A stretch of 14,319 bases of DNA, from assembly GCA_016929815.1 (NCBI GenBank), contig JAFGIC010000183.1:1-14319 (forward strand). The letters run 5' to 3'. The translations under genes were made by a program, and so were the position numbers. This DNA is from Deltaproteobacteria bacterium (GTDB taxonomy: Bacteria > Desulfobacterota > DSM-4660 > Desulfatiglandales > HGW-15). Shown one piece after another: positions 1 through 8,474 of the stretch (its first letter is position 1; every line of letters starts with the position of its first letter). The notes under the pieces were generated by a model. The model searched no databases. It worked only from the letters and a program-made list of their open reading frames with translations, and was not told the origin of the DNA.

Positions 1-8
1 AAGACTTA

Positions 9-63
9 GTGTCAGGTCTTGAATCTTGTCAGTTTAGTTTGGCAATATTCAAAATCTGACACC
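9..63. repeat. Imperfect inverted repeat / hairpin at window edge
   Basis: The arms at 9-24 (GTGTCAGGTCTTGAAT) and 48-63 (reverse complement GTGTCAGATTTTGAAT) match at 14 of 16 positions. One difference is a G-T wobble, and the loop is about 23 nt. The shape resembles terminal hairpins of REP-associated or IS200/IS605-type tyrosine transposase elements, but no transposase gene lies in the window. The element may extend off the left edge or be a solo repeat. It is not followed by a T-run, so it is not a clear terminator. Confidence 0.5.
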
Positions 64-260
64 TATGCTTTTTGGGAGTTGATGATGTCGCGAAGGCACG
101 CGAATTTTTAGGTTAATATGTGGGGAAAAGCGTCAAGTCCGCCTTTGACTCAACTCATTTGAAAACATGGGTCAACATAAGACCCCTTTCATCATAGTGT
201 CTATATTTTAAAATTGTGTACGCTCCATGCCCCGAATTCAAATTAATAGGAGGAAGATAG
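64..260. other. Non-coding region upstream of the ankyrin/Sel1 gene
   Basis: No convincing gene is present. A short perfect inverted repeat, GGGTC (169-173) and GACCC (181-185) with a 7-nt loop, lies about 75 bases before the next start codon. It could be an operator or a small leader hairpin. AT-rich sequence at 200-217 could hold a -10 element, but no good -35 hexamer lies at the right distance, so no promoter is called. A strong ribosome site, AGGAGG, lies at 248-253. Confidence 0.4.
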
Positions 261-1814
261 ATGGGCCTGCTATTGTTTAATCAGAAAGCAAAATTAATTC
301 GTGCCGTACGAGATGGCAAGCTGGATAATATACAAAACCTCCTTGATCAAGGCTCTGATGTAAATATAAAGACTGTGTTTGGCGATTCAATTCTTATGAT
401 AGCATCGAAAAAGGGCCACACAAATGTCGTCAAGCTTCTACTTGATATGGATGCCAATGTGAACGCAAAGAAGACAGACGGCGCAACGGCCCTCTGGATG
501 GCATCAGAGAAAGGCCATGCAGATCTCGTCAAGCTCCTTTTGGACAAAGGCGCAGACGTTAATGCAAAAAAGACAGACGGCACAACAGCCCTTTGGAGGG
601 CATCAGGGAAAGGCCATACAGATGTCGTCAGGCTTTTATTGGAAAAAGGTGCCGATGTGAATGTAAAGAGGACGAAGGATAATCTGACTATCCTTATAAT
701 ACCATCAATGAATGGTCATACGAAGATCGTCAAGCTCCTTTTAGAAAAAGGCGCCGAGGTGAATGCGAAATGGGACTTTAATGGTGGCGTAACCGCTCTT
801 TTTACTGCATCGCAATTCGGCCATTCAGATGTCGTCAAGCTCCTTTTGGACAATAATGCCGACGTAAATTTAAAGACCGCCAAAGGTGTAACTGCCCGTG
901 AAATTGCATCTATAAACGGCAATACAGAGGTAGTAAAGCTCCTCACGAAGGATGACAGAAATATTACATCAACAGTACAATCACCACCGACGTCAGAATC
1001 CATAGAAAATGACAGTGAATCAGTATTGTTGGGGGAAAAATATCTTCAGGGACAAGGGGCGCCCCAAGACTTTCAAGAGGCACGAAAGCACTTTAGTCGT
1101 GCAGCAGAAATGGGAAATGCCGATGCTCAGTTTTTCCTGGGGAATATCTATGACAAGGGATACGGGGTGCCGCAAAACTACAATGAAGCTCTCAGGTGGT
1201 ATCGCCTCGCAGCCGAACAAGGACATTCCGTTGCTCAATTCTGTGTCGGCGTTTATTATCGCGATGGTTATGGTGTGCCACAGAACTATGATGAAGCGGT
1301 AAATTGGACCCGCCTTTCCGCGGAACAGGGATATGATGAGGCGCAATTTAACCTGGGAGTAATGTATTATAATGGTATCGGGTTAGAGAAGAATATCCCG
1401 GAGGCAATTATATGGTGGCGAAAGTCTGCAGACCAGGGGAATGCCAATGCAAAAAACAATCTGGAATATATTGGAGCCGACTCAACGGATGAAACCATGA
1501 ATTTCCCAGAGCAATTTACTGTTAAATACAAAAATCTTGATGACTTTATCTTTCCTATTGTTAAAAATGTATGCTATCCAAGGGGCAAAAGTGACAGCGC
1601 CGAGTTTTTCGATGCCTTTTGCCCGAAATGCAGGAATATTTTGAATCCTGAAGGAATAGCATATTCTGCAAGTTTAATAGGTATCGGAAAAGGGACCTCG
1701 CGTTGTCCTCATTGTGGATCAAAAATCCTGGTTGCCATTCTTAAAGGACTTTCCCAGGAAGAAAAGGAGCGCTTAAGAGAAGATCAATTTTTTTCTAAGA
1801 TTCTCAAAGCCTAG
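261..1814 (+). CDS. Ankyrin-repeat / Sel1-repeat protein with C-terminal zinc ribbon
   Basis: This 517-residue protein is built from protein-interaction repeats. About seven ankyrin repeats cover residues 12-232. The central ones, starting near residues 40, 73 and 106, are exactly 33 residues long, with the typical TALW.AS.KGH..(V/L)V(K/R)LLL..GADVN pattern. After a Ser/Glu-rich linker (about 233-250), four Sel1-like TPR-type repeats follow (about 252-393), with G.GVPQ(N/D)(Y/F).EA...(R/W)..AAEQG signatures. The C-terminal part has a CPKC (454-457) and CPHC (482-485) pair that should bind zinc. There is no signal peptide, so it is probably cytosolic. The start has AGGAGG 7 bases upstream. Such proteins act as scaffolds or, in some bacteria, as secreted effectors; nothing here decides between these. 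The partner and role are unknown. Ankyrin repeats 2-4 are also similar at the DNA level, suggesting fairly recent duplication. Confidence 0.9.
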   Translation: MGLLLFNQKAKLIRAVRDGKLDNIQNLLDQGSDVNIKTVFGDSILMIASKKGHTNVVKLLLDMDANVNAKKTDGATALWMASEKGHADLVKLLLDKGADVNAKKTDGTTALWRASGKGHTDVVRLLLEKGADVNVKRTKDNLTILIIPSMNGHTKIVKLLLEKGAEVNAKWDFNGGVTALFTASQFGHSDVVKLLLDNNADVNLKTAKGVTAREIASINGNTEVVKLLTKDDRNITSTVQSPPTSESIENDSESVLLGEKYLQGQGAPQDFQEARKHFSRAAEMGNADAQFFLGNIYDKGYGVPQNYNEALRWYRLAAEQGHSVAQFCVGVYYRDGYGVPQNYDEAVNWTRLSAEQGYDEAQFNLGVMYYNGIGLEKNIPEAIIWWRKSADQGNANAKNNLEYIGADSTDETMNFPEQFTVKYKNLDDFIFPIVKNVCYPRGKSDSAEFFDAFCPKCRNILNPEGIAYSASLIGIGKGTSRCPHCGSKILVAILKGLSQEEKERLREDQFFSKILKA

Positions 1815-1893
1815 TAATAACAATGGAATGAGGGAGGTATAGCACTTATTGCAGCCCCCCATGCAGTAAGTCAACCAACAAGGAGGAAATGAT

Positions 1894-2349
1894 ATGTCTA
1901 GGATACTGAGTGCAATGTTCATATTAACATTGACCGGATACGCTACGATGCTGGGAGCCCAGCCTAAAGTGTTGCTGGAGTTTCGTGCCTGTGAGACATC
2001 CGCAACAGCCGGATTCATACCTATGATAAGCCCTGAATCCCAAAAGACGATATACGTATCCCAGGAAACAGCCATTTCGAATGAGGATGTAGCCTCTTCA
2101 CGTGTCATCATGGATCCACAAGGAAACTACAATATACAGATCGAGTTTACCGAAGTTGGGGCAATAAAGTTTTCTAATGCAACCGAACACTCCCTTAAAA
2201 AACCACTCGGCATTTTAGTCGATGGGAGGTTAATTTGCGCCCCAATCGTCAATGAGAAGATCGAGGGCGGAAAAGCGCTTATCTCCGGACAGTTCACGCA
2301 AGAAGAAGCAGAGCGCATCTCCAATGGAATTTCCCGGCGTCACGAATGA
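1894..2349 (+). CDS. Secreted standalone SecD P1-head-domain protein
   Basis: This 151-residue protein begins with a signal peptide, a hydrophobic stretch at about residues 4-21 ending near GAQPK. There is no lipobox cysteine, so it is probably a free periplasmic protein. The rest, from about residue 45, matches the head subdomain of the periplasmic P1 loop of the translocase subunit SecD. The features are an EFTEVGAIKFSNAT helix region, then the PLGILVDGRLICAPIVNE strand-turn, the KALISGQFT strand, and a final EEAERISNGI helix. SecD itself has six membrane helices; none are present here, so it cannot be a translocase subunit. The start is set by AGGAGG at 1881-1886. It lies 79 bases after the ankyrin/Sel1 gene on the same strand and could share its transcript. 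Function is unknown; binding of an unfolded or secreted substrate is a guess from the SecD role. Confidence 0.8.
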   Translation: MSRILSAMFILTLTGYATMLGAQPKVLLEFRACETSATAGFIPMISPESQKTIYVSQETAISNEDVASSRVIMDPQGNYNIQIEFTEVGAIKFSNATEHSLKKPLGILVDGRLICAPIVNEKIEGGKALISGQFTQEEAERISNGISRRHE

Positions 2350-2564
2350 ACAAGCCGAATCAAAAGGCATACGGCAGGTCTGCAAGCTGGTTAATTGTTT
2401 TGCATACGAAAAATAGAATTGAATCGGATTAATTTACATTCATTATCAATATATCATAAAAGGGCCAAAGCTGCGCATTTCAAAACAAGCGGAGGTGAAT
2501 CCGGACGGGCTGCCGCACCTGAGTCATCTTAGATCAAGTAAATTATTTTATTAAGGTAGGTCTT
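2350..2564. other. Intergenic region before the DUF2339 operon
   Basis: This is 215 bases without a gene. A weak promoter-like pair, TTGAAT (2419-2424) and CATTAT (2441-2446) with a 16-base spacer, is the best candidate for driving the downstream operon. No clear terminator hairpin with a T-run follows the SecD-head gene. The ribosome site of the next gene is poor (AAGGTAGG ending about 8 bases before the ATG). Confidence 0.25.
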
Positions 2565-5500
2565 ATGTTCTTACTATGGTTCCTGGTTTTTGCTCTAATA
2601 ACTGTTCTTTTTATTAAAGTCAGCAACATAAAAGACCTGTCAAAAAGGCTGGAACAGCTTGAAGAAAGGATCGAGATACTGGCCGATAAAGTTTTTTCCG
2701 AACAGGTCCGCCCCGTAGCGGATTCTGAAAAACAAAAAGAACCCGCCCGGGAATCCCCTGTCGATAAGGAAAAGACTCCGGAACCCCATGAGGCCAAGGC
2801 GCCTGAGCCTGAGATAAAATCGCCGTCTGTTGAAGAACAGCCGCCCCCATTGCCGCCTGAGCCTGAAGTCGCGCAGGCATATGATGAGGGTCATGAGCCG
2901 GCCCGTGAAGAAGGTGAACTCGGCAAAAGATGGAGGCAGTTCAAGGATAATGTCGATTGGGAACAGTTCACCGGCGCCAAGCTCTTTTCATGGATCGGAG
3001 TGTTCGCCCTCTTCATAGGGGCGGGATTCTTTGTCAAATATTCCATTGACAGAAATCTCATACCCCCGACGGTGCGTCTTGTCATAGCTGCAATAACAGG
3101 GCTGCTTCTTATCGTCGCATCAGGACGTTTCGCGCGTATCCGATACGATATCATGCGCCATACACTGGCCGCTGCCGGCATCGGGGTCCTCTACAGTGTT
3201 ATATTCGCGGCCACCCTCTATTATCACTACATTTCCAATTATATCGGATTCGGCTGCCTCGTTATTGTGTCCGCGGCTGCCTTTGTCCTTGCCCTTTATC
3301 ACAGGGGCATTGCTGTCTCCGTGCTGGGGGCCATCGGCGCCTATGCCACTCCTATCCTGGTCAACACAGGCGCGGGAAACCTGTATCTGTTGTTTTTCTA
3401 TCTTGCCATTGTGAATATAGGGCTCTATCAGGTAACGCGAGGGCTTAAGTCCCCTGCCCTTATGCTGGTTGCCACGACTGGAACGATTCTTTCATTGGCC
3501 ATCGGCACCTTTATGGCAGAACCAACACCCTACAGTATGACCATCGCCGTTGTATGGATAGCGAACATGACCCTGTTCAGCGTATTTCTTGAACTGTTGA
3601 AACCCGGTGACAGTGAGAGCCGATGCCTCCTGTGGTCTGGGATATCTTTATATATTGCCGTCCTGTTTATCGCTATTGTCACCATGATTAAATATCATGG
3701 GCCTGCACCCATGCTGCTCATTGCCGCCGCCATGTCGGGGGCGATAATACTGGCCAGGAACAACAGTCGATGGTATTCCCATGTTATACCCTACTCCGTG
3801 CTGACATTCCTTGTGGCCATACTTTGGTCCCTGTTCAGGTTTGACCCCCATGGAGTTTCATGGTCATTTCTGCTTTATCTCATATATGGAGTTGCCGGAG
3901 GCATAGGCCCGATCCTCCTGATAATAAAATACGGACTGAACAGGTCATTTCTCAGATGGTTCAAGACTTTTCCTGTAGCCGTCGCGGGACTCAGCCTAGC
4001 AGCCCTCTTCAGGGACCCGGGGATCTCTTTCTGGTTCTGGCCCATGACCCTGGGGCTTCAGATACTCGGCATGTTTGTCACACTCATTTTCGGAGGGATT
4101 ATACAGGTCGGGATACTTGCTGTCTTTCTGATAACAGGAGGGATAATATGGATCGCCCATGTCCCAGCGCATCTTATCGGCTATGGCTTTTACGGCTTTA
4201 CATTTTTCGCGGGCGCGGTCCTGTGTCTCCTGATCTTCCTTGCCATGCGCAGGCTTCCTGAATGGAGGAACAGACTTAAAATAGACTCCGTCCCTGGTGT
4301 GTCGTTCTTTAAGATAAACATGCCGCTTACCGAATGGATGACCGCATCCCCTGCCATGGGGATATTCCTTTTGATTGCCGCATCCTTTATCAGTCAACGG
4401 CCCCTTAATCCCCACCCCGGCATGACTACCATGGCCTGCTTTCTCTTTTTAACGCTTGCGATCTGCAGGAGGCTTTATTCTCAACCCATGGGTATGGTTG
4501 CGCTCCTGTCATCCGTTTTTGCACAGGCAGTATGGATACTTATCCCATCAAACAGCCCCAGCCTGCATTTCCTCGCATTTATCTGGGCAGGAGGGCTCTT
4601 CCTCTGCTCTATAATCGCGCCATTTGGCGTATTCCATTCCTACGAAAGATGGAAGAGGCTCTGGATGACCTGGGCTGTCTTTGAGGTCTTTCAGGGGATC
4701 TTCATTATATGGGCGGCTGATCGCCTGTGGGATAGGTCCATCTCAGGGTGGATGCCTCTTGCGCTTGCCTTTATAAAACTTCCTGCTGTGGCAATACTTG
4801 TTAAACAGCTTCAAGGCAGGGAAGAGAGAAACCCGATCCTAGCGTTTCATGGCGGTGTTCTGCTCTTCTACGTATCCGCAATCCCTATCATGCTCCTGGA
4901 CCACGGATGGATCGGGCTTGCGCTTGTATTTGAGGCCGCTGCCCTACTCTGGCTCAACAGGCGCGTCGAACACCCGGGTCTCAGATGGGTCTCTGTTTTT
5001 ATGGCGCCGTCAGGCCTTTATATCCTGTTATCCTCCATTGCCCGTATGAAAGGTCCGGACAGCATCGTAATATTAAACCCGGCCGTAATATCTGTAGCGG
5101 CATGTGTAATCGCCCTGTCATTGGCAGTAAGACTCAGCCCCTTCCCTGACCGCATGCTCAAGTTCATGGATCTCCCGAAATATTTCCTGTGGCTTGCAAC
5201 AGGCGCCGGATTTTACCTCCTGAATCTTGTAGTGGCTGATATCTTTGCGGGACAGGAGATGATGCAGACAGGAAGGACGCTGAAATTTCTGCCCCGAGGC
5301 AACACGCTTCATTCAATTATATACGACATTATATGGGCGGGTTTCGGTGCATCTCTATGGCGGATTGCCTCCGTCCCCAAATCCCTGCGCATCGCAGGCC
5401 TGGTCCTCCTTTGTCTCAGCGCGGGCTGGCTTATCATCTCCCCCTTTACAGGATGGATAGCGGCCCCGGGGATGCATCCCTTTTTTAACCTTGGCCTCCT

Positions 5501-6359
5501 TGCATATCTGCCTGTCATCGGTTTTCTCATTTTTCTCTTTGTTAAACAACCGGCTACTGAACGATTTATCAGCATGAGAAACCTGTTTCTGGCCCTGCTG
5601 CTTGTCGTCGGTTTCATATTCATAACGCTTGAGGCCCGCACACTTTTCCAGCCCGGGCATGTCCTGAGGCCCTTTTACAGCAGTACGCAATTGATGGCAG
5701 TTGCCTCAGCGGGAATCTGGATACTGTACGGCCTCTGCATGCTCCTCTGGCCCAGGGACCTTGACAGACCGTTCAGGATAGCAGGGCTGATCCTTGTGTT
5801 ACTTGGCCTGTTAAAATCAATATCCATCCCTTTCAGGTTCAGGATGGAATTCGCCGACATGGAGCCGATCCTGAATATGCCCACGCTTCTCTACCTGTTA
5901 TGTCTTGCGATCATGATCTTTATGACCGTCAAAAAAACCGAAGGCTACTGGCCATTCACATCCCTTAAACCAAGGCCGTTCTGGGGGATCATCCTTGCCA
6001 TAGCCGCCTTCTGCATCCTTAACATTGAGATCGCCGGAGCCTTCGGAATCAATGGCCGGCCATTCAGCCTTATGACGTACGGGAGTCTCTCACATCAACT
6101 GGGCTACAGCCTTGGCTGGCTTGTATATTCAATATGCCTGCTTATCACGGGCATTAAGTGGGATATAGTGAAGGTCAGATGGGCATCCCTGATCCTTCTT
6201 GTTATTACATCGTTAAAGATATTTTTTAAGGACCTCTGGTCTCTTGGTCAGTTATACAGGGTTGCCTCTTTTATAGGACTGGCCCTTGTTTTGATCCTTG
6301 TGTCCTTTCTTTATCAACGTTATCTTTCCGACAGGAGAAAAGATGAACAAAAATATTAG
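2565..6359 (+). CDS. DUF2339 family polytopic membrane protein
   Basis: This is a very large (1264-residue) inner-membrane protein. An N-terminal membrane helix (about residues 2-18) is followed by a short coiled coil (about 21-45, LSKRLEQLEERIEILADKV). Next comes a Pro/Glu/Lys-rich linker (about 46-120). The DUF2339 signature follows (W.QFTGAKLFSWIGVFALFIG from residue 132), and then a long series of hydrophobic helices separated by short loops to near the C-terminus. The layout and the AAAGIGVLY and GAIGAYATPILV segments are typical of DUF2339, whose biochemical role is not established. The last 17 bases overlap the start of the DUF3999 gene, implying coupled translation and joint function in the envelope. 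DUF2339 and DUF3999 genes are, to my knowledge, frequent neighbours in proteobacteria. No catalytic motif was recognised. Confidence 0.9.
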   Translation: MFLLWFLVFALITVLFIKVSNIKDLSKRLEQLEERIEILADKVFSEQVRPVADSEKQKEPARESPVDKEKTPEPHEAKAPEPEIKSPSVEEQPPPLPPEPEVAQAYDEGHEPAREEGELGKRWRQFKDNVDWEQFTGAKLFSWIGVFALFIGAGFFVKYSIDRNLIPPTVRLVIAAITGLLLIVASGRFARIRYDIMRHTLAAAGIGVLYSVIFAATLYYHYISNYIGFGCLVIVSAAAFVLALYHRGIAVSVLGAIGAYATPILVNTGAGNLYLLFFYLAIVNIGLYQVTRGLKSPALMLVATTGTILSLAIGTFMAEPTPYSMTIAVVWIANMTLFSVFLELLKPGDSESRCLLWSGISLYIAVLFIAIVTMIKYHGPAPMLLIAAAMSGAIILARNNSRWYSHVIPYSVLTFLVAILWSLFRFDPHGVSWSFLLYLIYGVAGGIGPILLIIKYGLNRSFLRWFKTFPVAVAGLSLAALFRDPGISFWFWPMTLGLQILGMFVTLIFGGIIQVGILAVFLITGGIIWIAHVPAHLIGYGFYGFTFFAGAVLCLLIFLAMRRLPEWRNRLKIDSVPGVSFFKINMPLTEWMTASPAMGIFLLIAASFISQRPLNPHPGMTTMACFLFLTLAICRRLYSQPMGMVALLSSVFAQAVWILIPSNSPSLHFLAFIWAGGLFLCSIIAPFGVFHSYERWKRLWMTWAVFEVFQGIFIIWAADRLWDRSISGWMPLALAFIKLPAVAILVKQLQGREERNPILAFHGGVLLFYVSAIPIMLLDHGWIGLALVFEAAALLWLNRRVEHPGLRWVSVFMAPSGLYILLSSIARMKGPDSIVILNPAVISVAACVIALSLAVRLSPFPDRMLKFMDLPKYFLWLATGAGFYLLNLVVADIFAGQEMMQTGRTLKFLPRGNTLHSIIYDIIWAGFGASLWRIASVPKSLRIAGLVLLCLSAGWLIISPFTGWIAAPGMHPFFNLGLLAYLPVIGFLIFLFVKQPATERFISMRNLFLALLLVVGFIFITLEARTLFQPGHVLRPFYSSTQLMAVASAGIWILYGLCMLLWPRDLDRPFRIAGLILVLLGLLKSISIPFRFRMEFADMEPILNMPTLLYLLCLAIMIFMTVKKTEGYWPFTSLKPRPFWGIILAIAAFCILNIEIAGAFGINGRPFSLMTYGSLSHQLGYSLGWLVYSICLLITGIKWDIVKVRWASLILLVITSLKIFFKDLWSLGQLYRVASFIGLALVLILVSFLYQRYLSDRRKDEQKY

Positions 6360-8310
6360 ACTCCAAGTCCTATTACTGTTCGCATCTATCTGCCTTGCAG
6401 GGCCGTTAAATGCCCAGGATAATATTACAGGAACGGGGGGAAATTGGCTTTCCGAGTCACAGATTAATATTGTTGAAACAGGGATGATTAAGACAGTACT
6501 CTTGCCCGGTCTCCATTGTCTGGGGACAGAGGCCTCGTCGGCAACCGTTTATCCGCTGGACCTTTCACTTATAGGTCCGGACGGCAAGCCGCGGGCCTTT
6601 GAACTGTTCTGGACGGGAAAGGGCAATACGCAAAAGGTGAGCCTTGCTGCATCCTCGATCAAGCTCGATGATCAAAGACGCCTTTTATGGGAAGGGTCAA
6701 TCCCGGATAATTTCAACGCGAAAAGAATAATAGTAGGCATCCCGGATAAAAACTACGTGGGCAAGGTTGATATACATGGACTTGCCTCTTCCGGATGGAG
6801 GATGCTCGCAGAAGACATCGCGCTTTATAAAACAACCGGTGAAGATGATGCAGTCATTGAGATTCCCGAGGGGGAGTATAAGAGATTAAGATTGTATTTC
6901 AGCGGTTATGACGCGAAATTTCAGGAGATACCGGCCTTTGTGGAACAGGTTGAGATCGAGGGAGAGGTTTTAAAGACGGGTTATGCGGAGGATATCATCC
7001 GGCCTGAATTCGAACAGGCCCACGATGAAAAGTCTGTAGAGATACGGGCAACCCTGCCCGGTTCAGGCATCTGGATTGACAACCTAACGATTACAACCGG
7101 CGCCGTGTTCCAGGGCGCATGGCAGTTAGGATGTGAAACCATTGTCGTAGGCGAACAGGTCTTTCAGGAGATACGCAGTGGTGAAAGGTCCCTCGTCAAT
7201 AACGACAACACATCTCTTGTGATAGGACTCGGGATTAAATCAGAGGGAGAGAGACTGATCGTCAAGCTCGACTCTCAGGACTATTTCGGTGAGATCCTTG
7301 ATGTAAGCATTAAGGCCAGGCTGCCCCATATGATATTCTTTGCTGATCAAAAGGGTTTATACACGGCACGGACAGGATTGGGGAAAAAGGCATACATAAA
7401 CGAAAGGACTGCCGGCCTTGAAACAGGGGTCTATCAGGCCATGGAATTTTCAGAGATCAAGACGAACCCTATGTGGCATCCTGATGATCTGGCCCAGGAT
7501 TACATGACCAAAGGTGGTCCCTTTAAAGGCGATGGCTACACATGGGAGGCGCCCCTGCATATCGATAATCCCGGCTTTTACAGACTGGTCCTCAATGACA
7601 GGGCAGGGCTGGAAGATAACCGTCAGGGATTGAGGCTGGTAAAGGATGATGTCCAGGTCCCCTATTTCTTCGGCAGGAAGGAGAAAAGGAAGATCAGCAT
7701 TAAACAGGATCTTGAATATGATAAAGAGAATAACCGTTCCGTTATGCCCCTCACGCTCCCCTATGAATCCGGCCACTGGACAGCTGTTCAGTTGACCGGT
7801 AAAGGCATCTTTAAAAGAAAGATTATCATTGAAACGCGCCAGCCCGGCAAGGCAGGCCAACAGACCTGGCTGGCCAGGGATTGGATTAGCGCTCAAAACG
7901 AGATGTCATCCTTTACCTTGGGGATTAATGAACTACCCCGTGACCGGACTGAGATGCGTTTGATCATTGATCATGGTGATAATCAGCCTATTGAACTTGA
8001 AGATATTCAGGCAGTTTATCAATCCCAGGATCTCTTCTTCCTGGCCTCAGATGCAGGGACATATCAGGTTTTCGGAGGAAACCCCGATGCCCAAGCGGCA
8101 TCCTATGACATCTCTATAGTCCGGAACTACCTTTTAAAGACAGAGCCCGCAAAGATCAATATGGGGGAGATGGAACCCTTACAGAGAGGCAAATGGGGAG
8201 CCGGCCTGAGGTGGGTCTTCAGCGAACAGGGCTGGGGTCTTTATGCGGTTTTGGGACTTGTTACAGTCATACTATTGATAATAATCGTGCGCCTGTTCCC
8301 GCGTGGATGA
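6343..8310 (+). CDS. DUF3999 family exported, membrane-anchored protein
   Basis: The ATG at 6343 is preferred over an upstream in-frame ATG at 6298. It has AGGAGA at 6333-6338 and gives a clean signal peptide (MNKNIRLQVLLLFASICLAG, cleavage likely after LNA near residue 25). The 655-residue product is mostly beta-rich, soluble periplasmic sequence. It ends with one membrane helix (GLYAVLGLVTVILLIIIVRL) and a short basic tail, so the bulk should face the periplasm. It resembles DUF3999, which typically sits next to DUF2339. It overlaps the DUF2339 stop by 17 bases, so the two proteins are probably made in a fixed ratio and may form a complex, with the periplasmic part contributed by this protein. 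The enzymatic or structural role is unknown. Confidence 0.85.
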   Translation: MNKNIRLQVLLLFASICLAGPLNAQDNITGTGGNWLSESQINIVETGMIKTVLLPGLHCLGTEASSATVYPLDLSLIGPDGKPRAFELFWTGKGNTQKVSLAASSIKLDDQRRLLWEGSIPDNFNAKRIIVGIPDKNYVGKVDIHGLASSGWRMLAEDIALYKTTGEDDAVIEIPEGEYKRLRLYFSGYDAKFQEIPAFVEQVEIEGEVLKTGYAEDIIRPEFEQAHDEKSVEIRATLPGSGIWIDNLTITTGAVFQGAWQLGCETIVVGEQVFQEIRSGERSLVNNDNTSLVIGLGIKSEGERLIVKLDSQDYFGEILDVSIKARLPHMIFFADQKGLYTARTGLGKKAYINERTAGLETGVYQAMEFSEIKTNPMWHPDDLAQDYMTKGGPFKGDGYTWEAPLHIDNPGFYRLVLNDRAGLEDNRQGLRLVKDDVQVPYFFGRKEKRKISIKQDLEYDKENNRSVMPLTLPYESGHWTAVQLTGKGIFKRKIIIETRQPGKAGQQTWLARDWISAQNEMSSFTLGINELPRDRTEMRLIIDHGDNQPIELEDIQAVYQSQDLFFLASDAGTYQVFGGNPDAQAASYDISIVRNYLLKTEPAKINMGEMEPLQRGKWGAGLRWVFSEQGWGLYAVLGLVTVILLIIIVRLFPRG

Positions 8311-8345
8311 AAGAGATAGTGGATTTCTTAATCTCAGGACAATAA

Positions 8346-8427
8346 AATATCCTCCACCAAAGGGGGTGATATTGGGTTAACCCCTTAAAAAGAGTAAATT
8401 TACCTTGCTTCCACAACGGGAGCAAGG
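8346..8427. terminator. Hairpin cluster between convergent genes; possible bidirectional terminator
   Basis: Three inverted repeats lie between the stop of the DUF3999 gene and that of the opposite-strand FmdE-family gene. One is AATATC/GATATT (8346-8351 and 8368-8373). The second is a perfect palindrome, GGGTTAACCC (8374-8383). The third is a strong hairpin at 8403-8427, with a 10-bp stem CCTTGCTTCC/GGGAGCAAGG (one G-T pair) and a 5-nt loop. Read on the minus strand, the last hairpin is followed by an AT-rich stretch with a run of T about ten bases on, so it may terminate the FmdE-family transcript. No T-run follows on the plus strand. Confidence 0.45.
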
Positions 8428-8474
8428 CATCGAGTTGTCCCGAAGTTTAGTCTGAAATAATTCGCCCTGTGACT

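Noticed and set aside
477..860. Regular repeats that could suggest a CRISPR or tandem-repeat array
   Set aside because: The unit is 99 bases, codes for ankyrin repeats in frame and has no unique spacers.
347..1003. Minus-strand open frames within the ankyrin region
   Set aside because: They are antisense shadows of the repeats, with repeated Ser/Leu/Phe-rich composition and no ribosome sites.
3996..4415. Minus-strand open frame within the DUF2339 gene
   Set aside because: It is a charged shadow frame opposite hydrophobic membrane segments.
6298..6342. Upstream in-frame start for the DUF3999 gene
   Set aside because: It would add 15 residues ahead of a clean signal peptide and lacks a ribosome site; ATG 6343 has AGGAGA.
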